This document shows, one piece after another, positions 63,520-64,000 of a stretch of DNA of 64,000 nucleotides; the stretch's first letter is position 1; every line of letters starts with the position of its first letter. Location: contig SJOL01006486.1 in assembly GCA_004794785.1 (NCBI GenBank), forward strand, positions 693,708 to 757,707. Direction: 5' to 3'. A program made the position numbers and the translations under genes. The stretch is from Opisthorchis felineus. Its lineage: Eukaryota > Platyhelminthes > Trematoda > Opisthorchiida > Opisthorchiidae. The notes under the pieces were generated by a model. That model saw only the letters and a program-made list of their open reading frames with translations. It did not search any database and had not been told where the DNA came from.

Positions 63520-64000
63520 GCGTCCATGCGATTGGTATGTTCAGTTTCTTTCCTAATAACAAATCAATAAAACTGTATCTCTTTGGGAGATTTAGCCATA
63601 TTGCTGACTTCCACAGACCGCAGGATGGTTGGTGGCCGAGGTGGAAGCCACAGGTTCCTCGACATGAACAAAGCCAACGCGTCTAGAGCGTACATGTATT
63701 GAAACCACAATACATAACTAAGAGCATTTTATTTGCTAAAGCCTCGGACAACCACAATGTCATGCCATTATTGAAAAGTGAATTCTCTTATCTCTGGGAA
63801 GCGCAATAAAGTGTTCTGTGTTAATTCCATTAGAGACCGATGGTTCGATCTGGTAATCGAGATTTGTCTTTGGAGTATTTAAAAAAACTTAGTGTACGTG
63901 AAAGCGCCACACAAAACTTTGGGCAGTGGAATATTCATACCCAAGCCATGTGACCGAAAAAGTGGTCTTTTCGTGTCTGGAAGATTTTCGGATCGTGGAC
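63520..64000. other. Right edge, nothing recognised
   Basis: No gene or repeat was recognised. The Groucho/TLE WD40 exons would lie beyond the right edge. Confidence 0.4.

Noticed and set aside
1..64000. CRISPR arrays, bacterial operons or toxin-antitoxin systems
   Set aside because: There are no regularly spaced repeats, no long uninterrupted frames and no ribosome binding sites; gene structure is clearly eukaryotic.

Overview
The window looks like flatworm, most likely trematode (fluke), nuclear DNA. It has intron-split genes, very small 5' introns beside very long 3' introns, and many decayed retroelements of kinds known from flukes: non-LTR LINEs, a BEL/Pao LTR element and tRNA-like SINEs. 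There are no operons, ribosome binding sites, CRISPR arrays, rRNA genes or intact tRNA genes. The species is not named by the sequence; an opisthorchiid, fasciolid or related fluke is an inference.

Two host genes can be read. (1) On the minus strand, 11,403 down to 6,487, five exons join in phase into a protein of about 393 residues. It has an aromatic (Trp/Tyr)-rich acidic N-terminal part and one matrin/U1-type C2H2 zinc finger (C-x2-C-x12-H-x5-H). I do not recognise its family. (2) On the plus strand from 23,726 to the right edge lies a Groucho/TLE co-repressor. Nine exons (23,726-32,819) are well supported: the whole N-terminal Q (tetramerisation) domain and a Ser/Gly/Ala-rich linker ending in a basic nuclear-localisation-like motif. 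Another probable exon lies at 59,383-59,486. The WD40 propeller is not in the window. The first six introns are 34-46 bp, the seventh is 78 bp, the eighth is 7.5 kb and the next about 26 kb.

Layout: 1-4.5 kb, LINE fragments on both strands and a SINE; 6.5-11.6 kb, the zinc-finger gene with a SINE in its 3.4-kb intron; 14.2 kb, a CR1-like LINE piece; 14.83-18.16 kb, an LTR-flanked BEL/Pao element that has lost its reverse transcriptase core; 18.2-23.7 kb, mostly unassigned with one tRNA-like SINE; 23.7-59.5+ kb, the Groucho/TLE gene, whose introns hold at least ten LINE pieces and about seven SINE copies; 59.8-64 kb, one more LINE piece and a possible further exon.

The two genes have no visible functional link. 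The most useful novelty is the unassigned zinc-finger gene, with its stop-free 36-bp intron and a possible alternative C-terminus, and the extreme intron-size gradient of the Groucho/TLE gene. I saw no new multi-gene system.
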